From CAJXYS01 sp913063035 (GTDB taxonomy: Bacteria; Pseudomonadota; Alphaproteobacteria; Rhodobacterales; Rhodobacteraceae), in contig NZ_JBOCEG010000006.1 in the NCBI RefSeq assembly GCF_050586465.1, positions 232,435 through 296,434 of the forward strand: a DNA stretch of 64,000 nt. Reading direction: 5' to 3'. Under the pieces are notes generated by a model. It worked only from the letters and a program-made list of their open reading frames with translations. It searched no databases and had not been told where the DNA came from. The position numbers were made by a program, and so were the translations under genes. This document shows, piece after piece, positions 63,897-64,000 of the stretch (position 1 is its first letter; each line of letters opens with the position of its first letter).

Positions 63897-64000
63897 GGGG
63901 GGGGGGGGGGGGGGGCCCCCCCCCCCCCCCCAGCCTTCTATTAATTCTTTGAGCTTTCGAACACCCTCTCCGACCAGAGCCACAGACACAATACCCGCAA
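63897..64000. other. Artefactual homopolymer junction at the window end
   Basis: A run of 19 G (63897-63915) abuts a run of 16 C (63916-63931), making a perfect homopolymer palindrome that is very likely a sequencing or scaffolding artefact. The remaining ~69 bases are lower in GC than the rest, contain no supportable gene, and may belong to another contig. Confidence 0.8.

Overview
The window is about 64 kb of high-GC DNA with compact gene packing, many 1- or 4-base stop/start overlaps, and gene families and order typical of Rhodobacterales (Roseobacter/Paracoccaceae, Alphaproteobacteria). Supporting signs are the phaZ-phaC-phasin-phaR locus, a SAM-II riboswitch before metZ, an alphaproteobacterial GTTC-N7-GTTC LexA box, glyQ-glyS followed by a dikinase-like gene, and a fused NuoE/NuoF-type diaphorase. 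It is draft sequence: a 10-N gap (48734-48743) sits in homopolymer-rich low-quality sequence, and the last ~100 bases contain an artefactual G-run/C-run.

Layout. 1-2554: fatty-acid-related fringe (start of a probable acyl-CoA dehydrogenase, APH-fold phosphotransferase, small membrane protein, alpha/beta hydrolase). 2551-7627: complete polyhydroxyalkanoate (PHA) locus, with depolymerase phaZ divergent from synthase phaC, two tandem phasins and the repressor phaR. TGC-rich palindromes recur at each promoter. 7655-14463: a minus-strand amino-acid/polyamine-type ABC transporter operon with two glutamine-synthetase-like ligases and a class I amidotransferase, suggesting uptake followed by gamma-glutamylation. 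14542-20729: small genes, then pyrG-secG divergent from purA. 20791-25860: a large acidic protein of unknown function, thiN, sdaA, rpiA. 25867-32196: glutathione reductase, then an envelope quality-control group (hflK, hflC, DUF2065, outer-membrane barrel, DegP). 32264-34435: lipoprotein, a LexA-box-fronted DnaE2 tail fragment, and a ferredoxin with an FG-GAP protein. 34502-44945: purD, xseA, an AlkB-like protein with damaged histidine boxes, a NuoEF-type formate dehydrogenase diaphorase lacking its alpha subunit nearby, ftsY, mgtC-like, EamA, ispZ and GST genes. 45006-50380: hydrolase, SAM-II riboswitch-metZ, folE2, assembly gap, trkH. 50489-64000: a pseudoprotease-like protein, glyQ-DUF6446-glyS, a dikinase-like protein, a SleB-type hydrolase, folB-folP-glmM, and a DMT transporter.

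Most of the window is core metabolism. The observations most worth checking are the LexA-box-fronted, apparently leaderless DnaE2 C-terminal fragment; the shared architecture in which PhaR-type palindromes fill the 17-bp spacer of both phasin promoters; an ABC permease whose only Shine-Dalgarno-supported start is ATA; and three enzyme-fold proteins that have lost catalytic or binding residues (trypsin-like, AlkB-like, dikinase-like). No mobile element, CRISPR array, tRNA or rRNA gene was seen.
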